Shown: one piece after another, positions 36,922 to 47,046 of the stretch
How positions within the stretch are numbered: position 1 is the stretch's first letter
How the letters are laid out: each line of letters begins with the position of its first letter
Assembly: GCF_014695975.1 (NCBI RefSeq)
Contig: NZ_JACJPI010000084.1
Span: 169,394-233,393 of the forward strand
Direction of reading: 5' to 3'
Length of the DNA stretch: 64,000 bases
DNA from: Leptolyngbya sp. FACHB-321
GTDB lineage: Bacteria > Cyanobacteriota > Cyanobacteriia > Leptolyngbyales > Leptolyngbyaceae
The notes under the pieces: model-generated
What the model saw: only the letters and a program-made list of their open reading frames with translations
Databases searched by the model: none
What the model was told of the DNA's origin: nothing
Program-made: the position numbers and the translations under genes

Positions 36922-37429
36922 TGCTTTAACCTTAATGTCTTACTTTAGATAAAACGTCCAAAATCATGCACGCTTCAGCGCAGAATACCCAACTTATAGG
37001 CTTTTCATCTCTCAAAAGCAGTCTCTACAAATCTAAAGGCTTATCATTAAGCTTTAATAAAGTAGACACACTAATTTCTAAGCAGTAGCCTCAAGAAGTT
37101 TGCCGCTAAATGAGAACAAGGCCCCTGCTACTGATAAAAGTGTCGCCTTTCTATTACGCCTATCGATTACTTCCAAAAGCAGTTGTTGCATTTGCATAAA
37201 CTAATTAAAACCAGTTGAGTTAAAAAACTTGCTCTCATGACTAAGTTTACTAATGAAAAGTATCTACCGAAGATCGTAATAAACTCGCCCTAATATAGCT
37301 TGCAACTTGAAGTAGAGAAGCCATCTGCTTCCAAAGTAGAGTCTTTAAGAACGCTAAGTTCGTCCTTGAGGTAGTCACTAGCTAAGGACCCTCATTCTAA
37401 GTTGGGAGTACTGTTCTCAGGTATCCCAA
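36922..37429. other. Intergenic region, AT-rich
   Basis: 508 bp. Only very short frames are present (for example 40 codons from 36966) with no ribosome-binding site. No repeat copy or RNA gene was recognised. Confidence 0.4.
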
Positions 37430-37642
37430 ATGAACGACTCTGTGGAAAAGCTTCCAGTCAACGAAAAATTAAAAGCTGAAAGGCTTAAAGAAGAGGGGAT
37501 GTTTAATCCTCAAGATCTTGTTTCTAAAGGTGGTTACACAGGCAATCCAAGAGATATTGTTGGGAATCCAGCGGTTGCACCTCAAACGCTTGATCAAGTA
37601 GAAGAGTTGCGTGACGACCTATTAGCTGAACCTGAAGATTAG
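37430..37642 (+). CDS. Small acidic hypothetical protein
   Basis: 70 aa, hydrophilic, with no cysteine or membrane segment. It contains KAERLKEEGMF and GGYTGNPRDIVGNPAV and ends in an acidic helix (LDQVEELRDDLLAEPED). Composition is plausibly coding. It is probably a small cyanobacterial protein, but function is unknown. It is convergent with the thioredoxin-like gene. Confidence 0.55.
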   Translation: MNDSVEKLPVNEKLKAERLKEEGMFNPQDLVSKGGYTGNPRDIVGNPAVAPQTLDQVEELRDDLLAEPED

Positions 37643-37720
37643 CAATAAAGTAATATGGCACTTTTCGAGCAATGAAACCTTCAAAAGCAACATTGTTCAG
37701 GACTTCAGTAGTTGAACAGC

Positions 37721-38542
37721 TTAATACAGTGCCATCACAAGCTGTTTGCGATAGTCTTTCGTTAACGGATGGTCGTCGCCAAGCAGATCAAAAATTGCCA
37801 GCATAGCTTTGCGAGCACCGTCATCTCGAAACTGTTGATCGCTGGTGACAATAGTCAAAAATTGCTCCAGTGCAGCAGCATAGTTTTCGTCTAGTACCAA
37901 GTTTGCCGCTTGTCGAAAGGCACGATCAAGGTCAGTGCCGCCTTCGGGCTGTAAAGCAATTTGTTTGAACTGGACGATCGCCCTCAATGTTTTAGCGTGA
38001 GGATAATGCTCTTTGTCATACTCCTGGATCGTCGCCAGCAGATTTTCAGCTTTATCAAGACGATCGGCTTCGATGTAAAAGTTAGCGGCTTCCAGCGTTA
38101 ACCCACGATTGTCAGGGTGTTGCTCTAGAAGCGTAGTGAGTCGGGCTTCGGCTTGCTCAACATTACCAATCGCAGCATCGGCATAGATTGACTCTAGCGC
38201 TGTATCAAGCAGGGAGGTTATCTGTAGTTGTGCCAAAAACTCGCGGAGTTTTGGCTCTGGCAGCATACCAATAAATCCATCCGTTAACGTGCCATCGATC
38301 GCCACTTTGACATCAGGAACACCCCCAACGCCATAGGTCTGTGCCAAGTCGGGACTTTGGTCAATATCCACTTTTGCCAGCACAAAGTCATACTCCTGCG
38401 CTAGCTTTTCGAGCAGGGGCTTGAGCATCTGGCAAGGACCACACCATTGCGCGAAGAAGTCTACCAGTACAGGTTTCTGATGAGATTTCTCAATTACTTC
38501 AGTGGCGAATGTTTCCTGATTGACCGAAATTGAAGCGCCCAT
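37721..38542 (-). CDS. Thioredoxin-TPR protein (CnoX/YbbN-like co-chaperone)
   Basis: 273 aa. The N-terminal thioredoxin fold has the redox site WCGPC (residues 33-37) in VLVDFFAQWCGPCQMLKP, with VDIDQSPDLAQTYGVGGVPDV around the cis-proline. A C-terminal TPR-like helical domain (from about residue 115) follows. CnoX protects substrates from oxidation and hands them to chaperones. Unlike E. coli CnoX, which has lost the first cysteine, this protein keeps both and should be an active oxidoreductase. Confidence 0.88.
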   Translation of the reverse strand: MGASISVNQETFATEVIEKSHQKPVLVDFFAQWCGPCQMLKPLLEKLAQEYDFVLAKVDIDQSPDLAQTYGVGGVPDVKVAIDGTLTDGFIGMLPEPKLREFLAQLQITSLLDTALESIYADAAIGNVEQAEARLTTLLEQHPDNRGLTLEAANFYIEADRLDKAENLLATIQEYDKEHYPHAKTLRAIVQFKQIALQPEGGTDLDRAFRQAANLVLDENYAAALEQFLTIVTSDQQFRDDGARKAMLAIFDLLGDDHPLTKDYRKQLVMALY

Positions 38543-38736
38543 GAGATCAACTTTTTCTTCTTAAGTGGTTGTGGTTTTAGTGGCGTTAGTTGGTGCCGAT
38601 GCAGTACGGGTGAAGTTGCTCAAAAATTGCAAAAGTTGAACCCTTAACGGTGAATCAACAGTCTTAAAGGCATATGTAATCACCCGGATGGCTTGAAGTT
38701 TAGGTGAAGAACAAACGGTAAGGACTTGCATTCACT

Positions 38737-38922
38737 ATGAACACACCACTTTTCGATCGTGCCATGTTGCTTAAGCTAGCTGCCGTTTTCACTCTCATTG
38801 GTGCAGTTGCAGCCGTTTTACCGATTCCTCGCTTCGAGGCTGAAATAAACAGCTTTGACACCGAATCGTCCCTTGAAAAAGCAACAGCCGTGAGGTTTTC
38901 AACGATCGAGCAAGCCTGGTAG
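38737..38922 (+). CDS. Possible small single-helix membrane protein
   Basis: 61 aa: MNTPLFDRAMLLKLAAVFTL then a hydrophobic helix (IGAVAAVLPIP) and a polar tail. AAGGA lies upstream of the ATG. It is flanked by two minus-strand genes and opposed by an antisense frame of 95 codons, so it may be spurious. Confidence 0.35.
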   Translation: MNTPLFDRAMLLKLAAVFTLIGAVAAVLPIPRFEAEINSFDTESSLEKATAVRFSTIEQAW

Positions 38923-38943
38923 ACGTACCACAGCGCGTGTCCT

Positions 38944-39360
38944 TTACTCGGTTGCTTTTTCAACAGGTTTGCGGGTTTTAGCTTCAATATCTTCTAACGT
39001 TTGCAAAACCAGGCGTTTTGCCTGTAACTTCCAGCCCCACTTCTGAATGTTAAAGGCGATCGCGCTACCCACAAACGTTGCAATCAAATCTACAGGCTGC
39101 ATAAAAGAAATCCCAAACAGCAAACCCAGCCCAGCAATGCCCCAAAACGGTAGCGCTACAGCTTGACGCTGATTCTCTACCAGTTGGCTAACAAAATCGG
39201 TGGGCATCTCTGCCAACAACGTTTCTTTCACCTGTCGTTGTTCGCCGGGTGGCACTGAAAGACCAATCTTTTGCCGCAGTTTTTCTAGCTTACGGGCATC
39301 GGTGCTGTATTGCGTCAGTTGATCCTCTGCCATGAGAATCAAGCGCTCGTATTGTCCCAT
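38944..39360 (-). CDS. Conserved two-helix membrane protein
   Basis: 138 aa. A soluble N-terminal helical part (about 1-65: QLTQYSTDARKLEKLRQKIGL) is followed by a hydrophobic hairpin (ALPFWGIAGLGLLFGISFM and LIATFVGSAIAFNIQKW) and a basic C-terminal tail. No enzyme motif is visible. It lies 30 bp downstream of the TPR gene on the same strand, so the two are probably co-transcribed. Confidence 0.7.
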   Translation of the reverse strand: MGQYERLILMAEDQLTQYSTDARKLEKLRQKIGLSVPPGEQRQVKETLLAEMPTDFVSQLVENQRQAVALPFWGIAGLGLLFGISFMQPVDLIATFVGSAIAFNIQKWGWKLQAKRLVLQTLEDIEAKTRKPVEKATE

Positions 39361-39390
39361 TCAATCTTTACTCCTAAGGACAGAATTTTA

Positions 39391-40518
39391 TTATCCCTTA
39401 CTGGACTGAGATCGCCGCATAGCTACACGACGATTCTGTTGCGCCAGGGCATCATCAGGATGAAGTGCTAGCACTTTGTCGTAGCAGTCGATCGCCGCTT
39501 CAAAACGTCCCAGACTGAGCAAGACACCCCCTAAGTTATTGCGCGCTCTAGCATCGTCAGGACGTAGGGCGAGGGCGTGCTCATAGCTGTCAACCGACTC
39601 TTCAAAACGCTCTAACTGTTTGAGCGCTACGCCACGGTTGAACCAGCTTTCATAGTGGTCGGGTTGATACTCCAGGGCACGATCGTAGCTAGCAATTGCG
39701 CCGTTATAATCGCCTAATTTCACCAGGCAACAACCGTGACCATAGACTGCGCCATGATGAGGCTGTAGCGCGATTGCTTTGCTGTATCCTAAAACCGCAT
39801 CTTTATAGCGACCCAAATGCTTGAGGCACATTGCCCACTGATACCAGGCTTCGGCATCTTCAGAGTTGAATCCCAACGCTTTGTCATAGCTGGCGATCGC
39901 CGCTGCATAATCACCCAACCCCATTAAGGCAGCACCCCGGCTGCTCAACGCGGCTTGATAGTCGGGCTGAAGCTGCAACGCTCGATTGAAATGTTTGATG
40001 GCGCTTTCATAGTGCTTGGCAGCATACAGCGCTAGTCCCTGGCTGTACCAGGCATCGGTAAAGTCTGGCTGTTGCTTCAGGACATGATGCAGGTTTGTGA
40101 TTGCCGCTTGGTACTGCCCTGTCATATACAATGCCAGTCCCAGGCTGTAGTGGGCATTGGGGAAGTCTGCCTGAAGTGCCAGCACCTGCTCAAAACTGGC
40201 GATCGCACGCTCATGCTGCTCCAGCATCGAAGCTGCCCACCCCAGACTGTAGTGCGTGTATGGTGATGCAGGATCATAGACAAGCGCCTGCTCAAAACTT
40301 GTCATTGCCTCTGCATAGCGCACAAGGCTGAGCAAGGCACTACCCTTTTCATACCAAGCATTGCTGTTATCAGGCTGAAAGCGAATCACATGATCAAAAT
40401 GCACGATCGCCGCATCGTAATCACCCTGCTGGCTCAAGGTCAAACCGCGCTGAAGGATGCCTTCAGCATCAACAAAATCGTCAGCATCAACAAGTTCAGT
40501 CTGAGTTGTCCGACTCAT
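39391..40518 (-). CDS. Tetratricopeptide-repeat protein
   Basis: 375 aa, almost entirely TPR: about ten consecutive 34-residue repeats from about residue 15, with the usual W/G/Y/A/P positions (for example NAWYEKGSALLSLVRYAEAM). There is no signal peptide, transmembrane segment or fused catalytic domain, so it should act as a cytosolic interaction scaffold. It heads a probable two-gene unit with the small membrane protein downstream. Confidence 0.9.
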   Translation of the reverse strand: MSRTTQTELVDADDFVDAEGILQRGLTLSQQGDYDAAIVHFDHVIRFQPDNSNAWYEKGSALLSLVRYAEAMTSFEQALVYDPASPYTHYSLGWAASMLEQHERAIASFEQVLALQADFPNAHYSLGLALYMTGQYQAAITNLHHVLKQQPDFTDAWYSQGLALYAAKHYESAIKHFNRALQLQPDYQAALSSRGAALMGLGDYAAAIASYDKALGFNSEDAEAWYQWAMCLKHLGRYKDAVLGYSKAIALQPHHGAVYGHGCCLVKLGDYNGAIASYDRALEYQPDHYESWFNRGVALKQLERFEESVDSYEHALALRPDDARARNNLGGVLLSLGRFEAAIDCYDKVLALHPDDALAQQNRRVAMRRSQSSKG

Positions 40519-40916
40519 GGATTCAACGTGCCCTTTTCACAATCAAAACGTAGCGCTCATACTTTGAGATCGAGCCTTAAATAACCTGCCAACCTCACAA
40601 TCTGTAAGGGTAATAGCTTTGCGCCTGGCTACGTTAAGGCAAGCTGCACCCTACATAAGCAAGCTGACTTTACTTAATCTGCCCTTTGTTAGCGTTCCCC
40701 GATCGCACACACGCATTGACACTTGTTCCATAGCAAAAGGATGAAGGGTGAGGGATGAATCGAAGCCCTTGCTCAAAAGAAGTTTCAAGGTTTATGTCTG
40801 TCCTAACGTTCTCTTCGACTGCTATAGCCTCTGGTGAGGCATCCACTTTAGAGACCGAAAGAATTACACTAAGGAAGCATTGACTCAGTGCAGTTCACCT
40901 TCGACCGATTGTTGTC
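40519..40916. other. Divergent intergenic region with repeat copy D
   Basis: 398 bp between the TPR gene (leftward) and proA (rightward). It contains repeat copy D; otherwise no gene or operator is evident. Confidence 0.5.
40730..40826 (+). repeat. Dispersed MITE-like repeat, copy D
   Basis: 97 bp, ends ATAGCAAAAGG and GACTGCTATA. Together with copy E it is the best-preserved copy; the core is GAAGTTTCAAGGTTTATG, TGTCCTAACGTTCTCTTCG. Confidence 0.8.
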
Positions 40917-42227
40917 ATGCCTACTTCCTCTCCCGCGACGGCGGCTTCTTCCCTCCCAGCGATCGCCCAGCAAACTCGCGACAGCGCCCGAAACCTGGCA
41001 ACGCAGCCTACCGCAGTAAGGGACCAGGCGCTAGAATCGATCGCCCAGGCGTTAGAAGCAGCTAGCGCCGACATTTTGGCAGCGAACCAGGCAGACTGTG
41101 AAGCTGCAACCGCAGCCGGACTGTCAGCAGCGCTCTTTGCTCGGTTGAAGCTAGATGAGACAAAGCTGAAAGGAGCGATCGCGGGCATTCGGGATGTTGC
41201 AAAACTGCCTGATCCGATCGGAGCAGTGCAGCTTCATCGTGAGCTTGATCAGGGGCTAGTGCTAACGCGCCTTGCCTGCCCTCTAGGGGTCGTGGGCGTG
41301 ATTTTTGAGGCTCGTCCCGATGCAGTCATGCAGATTGCCAGTCTGGCGATCAAGTCGGGGAATGGAGTCATCCTTAAAGGTGGGCAGGAAGCGGTGCGAT
41401 CGTGCGAGGCGTTAGTAGCTGCGATCCATCGCGGACTGGCTCAAACCGATATTGCACCAACCGTTGTGCAACTGCTGACGACGCGGGAAGAAACGCTAGC
41501 ACTGCTGAAGCTGGATCAATACGTGGATCTCATTATCCCTAGAGGTTCCAACTCCTTTGTGCGCTTTGTCCAAGACAACACCCGCATTCCCGTATTAGGA
41601 CACGCCGAGGGCATCTGTCATCTCTACGTGGATAAAGCTGCTGACGTGCAAAAAGCCATTGCGATCGCGGTGGATGCCAAAACCCAGTATCCTGCTGCCT
41701 GCAACGCGATCGAGACTCTTTTGGTGCATCAAGCGATCGCCTCTGAATTTTTGCTTGAAGCGGTGGTTGCCCTTCAGCTCCGCAATGTGGAACTGCGCGG
41801 TGACGATCGCACCCTCGATATTCTCAACATTACTACTGCTACCGAAGCTGATTGGTCTACCGAATACAGCGATCTGATTTTGGCAATCAAAATTGTGGAT
41901 ACGCTAGACGAGGCGATCGCCCATATCAATACCTACGGTTCGCGTCATACAGAAGCGATCGCCACTGAAAATGCCGAAACAGCCGCAACCTTTATGGCGC
42001 AAGTCGATGCAGCAGGAGTCTTCCACAATTGCTCGACTCGCTTTGCCGATGGTTTTCGCTATGGGTTTGGTGCCGAAGTAGGCATCAGCACCCAAAAAAT
42101 GCCACCACGTGGCCCTGTTGGGCTAGATGGTTTAGTCACTTATAAATATCAGTTGGTTGGCAATGGGCAAATTGTGGCAACGTACGCGGGCACAAATGCT
42201 AAACCGTTTACGCATAGAGATTTGTAA
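40917..42227 (+). CDS. proA: Glutamate-5-semialdehyde dehydrogenase
   Basis: 436 aa, aldehyde-dehydrogenase fold. [27 protein letters not shown] and [12 protein letters not shown] are ProA signatures. The catalytic cysteine is in [16 protein letters not shown], and the C-terminus contains [20 protein letters not shown]. It reduces gamma-glutamyl phosphate to glutamate-5-semialdehyde in proline synthesis, with NADPH. The gene is convergent with arsJ, 20 bp apart. Confidence 0.95.
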   Translation: MPTSSPATAASSLPAIAQQTRDSARNLATQPTAVRDQALESIAQALEAASADILAANQADCEAATAAGLSAALFARLKLDETKLKGAIAGIRDVAKLPDPIGAVQLHRELDQGLVLTRLACPLGVVGVIFEARPDAVMQIASLAIKSGNGVILKGGQEAVRSCEALVAAIHRGLAQTDIAPTVVQLLTTREETLALLKLDQYVDLIIPRGSNSFVRFVQDNTRIPVLGHAEGICHLYVDKAADVQKAIAIAVDAKTQYPAACNAIETLLVHQAIASEFLLEAVVALQLRNVELRGDDRTLDILNITTATEADWSTEYSDLILAIKIVDTLDEAIAHINTYGSRHTEAIATENAETAATFMAQVDAAGVFHNCSTRFADGFRYGFGAEVGISTQKMPPRGPVGLDGLVTYKYQLVGNGQIVATYAGTNAKPFTHRDL

Positions 42228-42247
42228 AAGCTTAGAAGCCATGATCG

Positions 42248-43507
42248 CTAGTCTCCATCTCCTGCTTTCCAAGCGATGGTTTTGCTAGGCTGTGGATCGG
42301 GCAGTTTGATGGAAATGGCACCAGCAGCTAACACGAGTGCCGTGGAGACCCATAAGCAACCCACCAACCCAAAGAATTGATAGACCAGCCCCGAAAGCAC
42401 CGTGCCAGCCAAGCGACCGCCAGAGTTTGCCATGTAATAAAAGCCAACATTTAACGCCACATCATCATCAGCGGTAAAGGCTAACACTAGATAGGAATGC
42501 ACGGCTGAGTTAAATGCGAAAACTAAACCAAACACCGTCAATCCAAGCACAATCACAACGTTTGGGGGAGCGCCACTTTGAAGCGCGATCGCGATCGCCG
42601 CTGGCACCACAGTCAAAGTGAATGTCCAAAACTGAATGGTCTTAGCTTGAGGAGGCTGCCCAGAACCAAACCGTCGTAGGATTGCTGGCGCAGAAAATTG
42701 CACAATGCCATAACCGATAACCCAGCACGCAAGGAACCCACCCACCTGATAGAACGACCAGCCTAAAACGCTTCTTAGAAAGACGGGCAAGCCGACGACA
42801 AACCAAACATCCCTGGAACCGAAGAGAAAGAAACGGGCAGCAGAGAGAATGTTGATCTCCTGGCTTTTAGAGAAGAGTTGCGTAAACTTGACCTTCGCCT
42901 TGATTTTGCCCATCCCTTTCGGCAACGACAAGCCGGTAAACATAAGCAGAAACAAGCCTGCTGCCATGATTAACAGGGCGCCAACAAACCCCACCGATGC
43001 TAAAAGTGCAGCACCTACAAAAAAGCCGACCCCTTTCAGCGCGTTTTTGGAACCTGTTAGCACTGCTACCCATTTGAACAGAGACGACTGAGCCTCTTGC
43101 GGCACTACTAGCCGAATGGCGCTCTTAGAACTCATTTTGGTCAGGTCTTTGGCAACACCTGAAAACGCTTGAGCCACCATCATGTAACCCACGGCTGCCC
43201 ACTGCGCCCAACTAGGATTGAGGAAGGACAACATGACCAGTGCAAAAACTTGTAACCCAATACCGCTGTAGAGCGTTACTTTTAGCCCTAGCTGAGAACC
43301 AATCCAGCCACCGAGAAAGTTTGTAACCACCCCAAAGATTTCGTAAAACAGAAACAGAGAGGCGATTTGAATGGGGGTATAGCCGATGTTGTTGAAGTAC
43401 AACAGCACCAACATTCGCAACGCTCCATCTGTAACGGTGAACCCCCAATAGGCAAGCGTGACCAGAATGTAGTTCTTAAAATTGGTGTTAGACGCAGTGG
43501 CGGTCAT
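42248..43507 (-). CDS. arsJ: Organoarsenical (1-arseno-3-phosphoglycerate) efflux MFS transporter
   Basis: 419 aa, 12 predicted helices. The N-terminus NYILVTLAYWGFTVTDGALRMLVLLYF and KDLTKMSSKSAIRL match the ArsJ subfamily of the major facilitator family. ArsJ exports 1-arseno-3-phosphoglycerate, the unstable arsenate adduct made by a dedicated GAPDH; that enzyme is encoded immediately upstream (43652-44659). The pair gives arsenate resistance without reduction to arsenite. A heptamer-repeat tract separates the two genes. Confidence 0.92.
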   Translation of the reverse strand: MTATASNTNFKNYILVTLAYWGFTVTDGALRMLVLLYFNNIGYTPIQIASLFLFYEIFGVVTNFLGGWIGSQLGLKVTLYSGIGLQVFALVMLSFLNPSWAQWAAVGYMMVAQAFSGVAKDLTKMSSKSAIRLVVPQEAQSSLFKWVAVLTGSKNALKGVGFFVGAALLASVGFVGALLIMAAGLFLLMFTGLSLPKGMGKIKAKVKFTQLFSKSQEINILSAARFFLFGSRDVWFVVGLPVFLRSVLGWSFYQVGGFLACWVIGYGIVQFSAPAILRRFGSGQPPQAKTIQFWTFTLTVVPAAIAIALQSGAPPNVVIVLGLTVFGLVFAFNSAVHSYLVLAFTADDDVALNVGFYYMANSGGRLAGTVLSGLVYQFFGLVGCLWVSTALVLAAGAISIKLPDPQPSKTIAWKAGDGD

Positions 43508-43535
43508 GAGGGAAGGGAGTGGGGGAGTGGAGAGC

Positions 43536-43634
43536 GAAAGGGTAATGAGGTGGATGAGTGAAGAAGTAATGGAGTGAAAGGGTAATGAGGTGATGGGATA
43601 AAAGCTAAAAGCTGAAGGCTGAAAGCTGAAAGCT
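43536..43634 (-). repeat. STRR-like tract between gapdh and arsJ
   Basis: The 17-mer GAAAGGGTAATGAGGTG occurs at 43536 and 43576 (40 bp apart). It is followed by five heptamers AAAAGCT, AAAAGCT, GAAGGCT, GAAAGCT, GAAAGCT (43600-43634). It occupies most of the intercistronic space. Confidence 0.8.
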
Positions 43635-43651
43635 AAATAACTCGAAACTCA

Positions 43652-44659
<1,008 letters not shown>

Positions 44660-45013
44660 TTTTCTCTCTACTAGTTTCTCTCAGTTTCATTCGCGCTAAG
44701 TTGAAAGATTGTTTCCAGCTAAAAAACAAAGAAAACCCTTGATTTTGCTTTTGCCAATGTCGTGGTAGCAATCATAAATATTGATGCGTCCTAAGCAAAA
44801 ATAGTTTAAATAAAGTGATGAGCCATTAACCCCAGCATTCTTTAACAGAGGTTTATGGCAGGGATCGATCGCGGTTTTTGCGTAAAAACGGTTGCTAAAA
44901 GAGACATTGAACGTACTAAGCGCCAACTCTGTAGACACATGCAGAAAGAGCATGCGTCACGTTGCACTTCACAACGGTTTGGGCACCAACGGTTTAAATC
45001 ATGCCTCCATCAT

Positions 45014-45029
45014 TTCAAATAAAATTGAT
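45014..45029. promoter_or_regulatory. Candidate ArsR operator, site 1
   Basis: TTCAA-N6-TTGAT, the same arrangement as the dyad at arsR (46571-46586, read on the minus strand). It touches the -35 of the promoter candidate at 45029. Confidence 0.5.
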
Positions 45030-45057
45030 TTGTCAAGCATTTTTAGAAAATTAGATT
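45029..45057 (+). promoter_or_regulatory. Candidate promoter of the PstS-like gene
   Basis: TTGTCA (45029-45034), a 17-bp spacer and TAGATT (45052-45057). The predicted leader is about 95 nt. The overlap with the dyad fits repression by ArsR. Confidence 0.4.
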
Positions 45058-45158
45058 TAAATATATTGATGTGTCAGGGTGGCGTTTAGAAACAGAAATA
45101 TAGGCGACGGCGCACCCGTTAGTTAAACTAGAATCACCAACCAGGATAGGCTCGACCC

Positions 45159-46136
45159 ATGGCAAAAGGAAATAACGATACAGCCGCCCTGATCATTGCT
45201 TTTTTAGTCACTGCGGGACTGCTAGGCGGGGGATTCTGGTTCTTTAGCCGCAATTCCCCTCAAATTGGTGGAAAGCCTGGTGAAACGCTAGACCCAGCGA
45301 CGCGATCGTCTGCAACGCCGCAGAATGCTGCTGACGCAACGACCGCACCCAATCTAGATACATCGTTGCCGAACCCGGCTGTGCTAACGATGGATGGCAG
45401 CGTCACGATGGTAGCCCTGATGAAGCAACTTCAGATTGCCTATACGCAGGTCAACCCGTCTTTGCAAACGACCTACGGGTTGCCGGATGGGAAACCCAAC
45501 GGTACTAATACTGGAATTCGGAATCTTATTGAGGGCAGGGCTTTGATTGCAGCTAGCTCTCGTCCCCTCAAGCCAGACGAATATCAAGCAGGGTTGCAAG
45601 GCATTCCCATAGCGAAGGATGCTCTCGCCGTTGTTGTAGGGATAGATAACCCTTACAAAGGTGAATTAACCAGCCAACAGCTTAAGCAGATTTTTCAAGG
45701 ACAAATCACCAACTGGTCACAAGTGGGTGGACCAGCGTTGCCGATCAAGGTGATCAATCGTTCACCTGACAGTGGCACCTACACGTTCTTCAAGGATGTT
45801 GTCTTGCTAGAGCAAGCGTTTGCACCCGATGGACCAAATTTCACCACTGCGAAACAAGATGAAACCACACCATTGTTAAAGCAGTTGGGTCAGAATGGAA
45901 TTACGTACAGCACGGTGCAGCAAGTAGAGAAACAGCGCACGGTGCGAATCGTACCGATAGACGGTCTTTTGCCTACTGACCAAGCTGCCATCAAAAATGG
46001 CACTTACCCGATCGGTCGAGTGGTGTATTTAGCCGTGCCGAAGCAGACAAGTCCTGCTGTGAAGCAGTTTATCGACATGGTACGCTCTCCTCGTGGGCAG
46101 CAGGTTGTGCAGCGAGTGGGCTTCTTACCACTGTAA
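45159..46136 (+). CDS. PstS-like phosphate-binding domain protein with N-terminal membrane anchor
   Basis: 325 aa. An uncleaved-looking N-terminal helix (LIIAFLVTAGLLGGGFWFF) precedes a Pro/Ala/Thr-rich linker and a periplasmic type-2 binding fold of the PBP_like_2/PstS family. Visible are DGSVTMVALMKQL, a SSRPLKP phosphate-loop region, KDALAVVVG, GQITNWSQVGG and RSPDSGTYTFF (the Ser-Gly-Thr anion site). It should bind phosphate or a related oxyanion outside the plasma membrane. No pst permease genes are adjacent. Placement beside arsJ and arsR and an ArsR-type dyad at its promoter suggest a role in phosphate supply or arsenate sensing under arsenic stress. Confidence 0.85.
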   Translation: MAKGNNDTAALIIAFLVTAGLLGGGFWFFSRNSPQIGGKPGETLDPATRSSATPQNAADATTAPNLDTSLPNPAVLTMDGSVTMVALMKQLQIAYTQVNPSLQTTYGLPDGKPNGTNTGIRNLIEGRALIAASSRPLKPDEYQAGLQGIPIAKDALAVVVGIDNPYKGELTSQQLKQIFQGQITNWSQVGGPALPIKVINRSPDSGTYTFFKDVVLLEQAFAPDGPNFTTAKQDETTPLLKQLGQNGITYSTVQQVEKQRTVRIVPIDGLLPTDQAAIKNGTYPIGRVVYLAVPKQTSPAVKQFIDMVRSPRGQQVVQRVGFLPL

Positions 46137-46242
46137 CGTCATTGGTTACGATCTCACTTACAGATCAATTACTTCAAATGGAATTGGTAGGTTAAATTGC
46201 TGTTAAGACAACCGATCAAGAAAAGTGAAGCCGTTGAATTGC

Positions 46243-46572
46243 TTAGCGATCGTCCTTGCAAGCGCGCGCAGGCAAAATGGGGCTGAAGCGGCGGAACTCT
46301 GCCAAATATTGCTCTAGCACCACAAATTGAGATAAATCAAGGCTGTAATAAACCCAACGCCCTTCTTGCCGTCCGCGAATCAACCCAGCTTCTTTCAGGT
46401 TCTTGAGGTGAAACGACAGCTTTGATTGGGTAACGCCTAGAAGGTCGCACAAATCGCAGACGCACAACTCTTTTTCACGCAGCAGCTCGATCGTCTTAAC
46501 TCTTAACGGTTCAGAGAGGGCATGAAAGCCTAAAACAATCTTCTCTGATGCATTGGTGGCAGTTGAAGTCAT
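46243..46572 (-). CDS. arsR: ArsR/SmtB family arsenic-responsive repressor
   Basis: 109 aa from the ATG at 46572; a TTG at 46575 would add one residue. It has a winged helix-turn-helix, with the As(III)-binding helix motif ELCVCDLCDLL (cysteines C-x-C-x2-C) and recognition region TQSKLSFHLKNLKEAGLI. YYSLDL is the wing. A cluster of cysteine ligands in helix 3 is the classic arsenite site of ArsR. It lies on the same strand as arsJ and gapdh. An inverted dyad overlaps its start codon, indicating autorepression. Confidence 0.92.
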   Translation of the reverse strand: MTSTATNASEKIVLGFHALSEPLRVKTIELLREKELCVCDLCDLLGVTQSKLSFHLKNLKEAGLIRGRQEGRWVYYSLDLSQFVVLEQYLAEFRRFSPILPARACKDDR

Positions 46573-46586
46573 CAAAATTTGTTGAA
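46571..46586. promoter_or_regulatory. Candidate ArsR operator, site 2
   Basis: ATCAA-N6-TTGAA on the plus strand, which is TTCAA-N6-TTGAT on the minus strand. It overlaps the arsR initiation codon and matches the half-sites of the dyad at 45014. Confidence 0.5.
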
Positions 46587-47046
46587 GCGATGCCTCATTG
46601 TAGCGAAAAGTTTTTGGCTTAAGTAGGCTTGCAGAATCAGTGAAAAGCTTATGAACGCCTTCAGTTAAATTGGTACAAAGTGGGATTGTGCCATGTCATC
46701 GTTTGGATTGAAACTCACAACTTCGCTCCGAGGCTGTAAACGCTTGTATGGAATGCCTCAAGAGAGAGCAGTACAAGGATTGTTGCGAGGGGCGATCGCT
46801 CTTCGTTTATTGTGATGCAATCGATAGGAATACAGACAGCACTCACAACCAACCAACATTTGAACTAGCTGGCTTCATGCCTTTGTTGAAACCAGCTTAA
46901 AGAGGACGTACTGAGTTCGATCGCCGCTCGATCGCCCCTCCTCTCATTACTGCGCCACCGTGCCTCAGTATGGGTGCAACGAGATAAAACGAGGCGATCT
47001 CGTCTTTCTTGATCTTGTGGGAACGTTTCGTAAGTGTGCCTTCAAG
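46576..47046. other. Intergenic region between arsR and cynS
   Basis: 471 bp. It contains the upstream part of arsR operator site 2 and a probable cynS terminator near its right end. No gene is seen. Confidence 0.5.
46982..47003 (-). terminator. Candidate terminator of the cynS operon
   Basis: On the minus strand, ACGAG pairs with CTCGT around ATCGC (46989-47003) and is followed by TTTATCT. It lies 44 bp beyond the cynS stop. Confidence 0.5.

Larger units (their letters stand above)
44660..45158. other. Divergent regulatory region of the arsenate locus
   Basis: 499 bp between gapdh (leftward) and the PstS-like gene (rightward). It holds an ArsR-type dyad (45014-45029) and a candidate promoter for the PstS-like gene. 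Frames at 44696-44953 (minus) and 44892-45089 (plus) look random and are not called. Confidence 0.55.

Noticed and set aside
36966..37088. 40-codon frame MHASAQNTQL...
   Set aside because: No ribosome-binding site, Ser/Lys-rich random composition, isolated in an AT-rich gap.
38700..38987. 95-codon minus-strand frame opposite 38737-38922
   Set aside because: Extends into the following gene and has shadow-like composition; the plus-strand frame has the better ribosome-binding site.
44696..45089. Two small overlapping frames in the arsenate intergenic region
   Set aside because: Opposite strands, irregular composition and overlap with the candidate ArsR operator and promoter.
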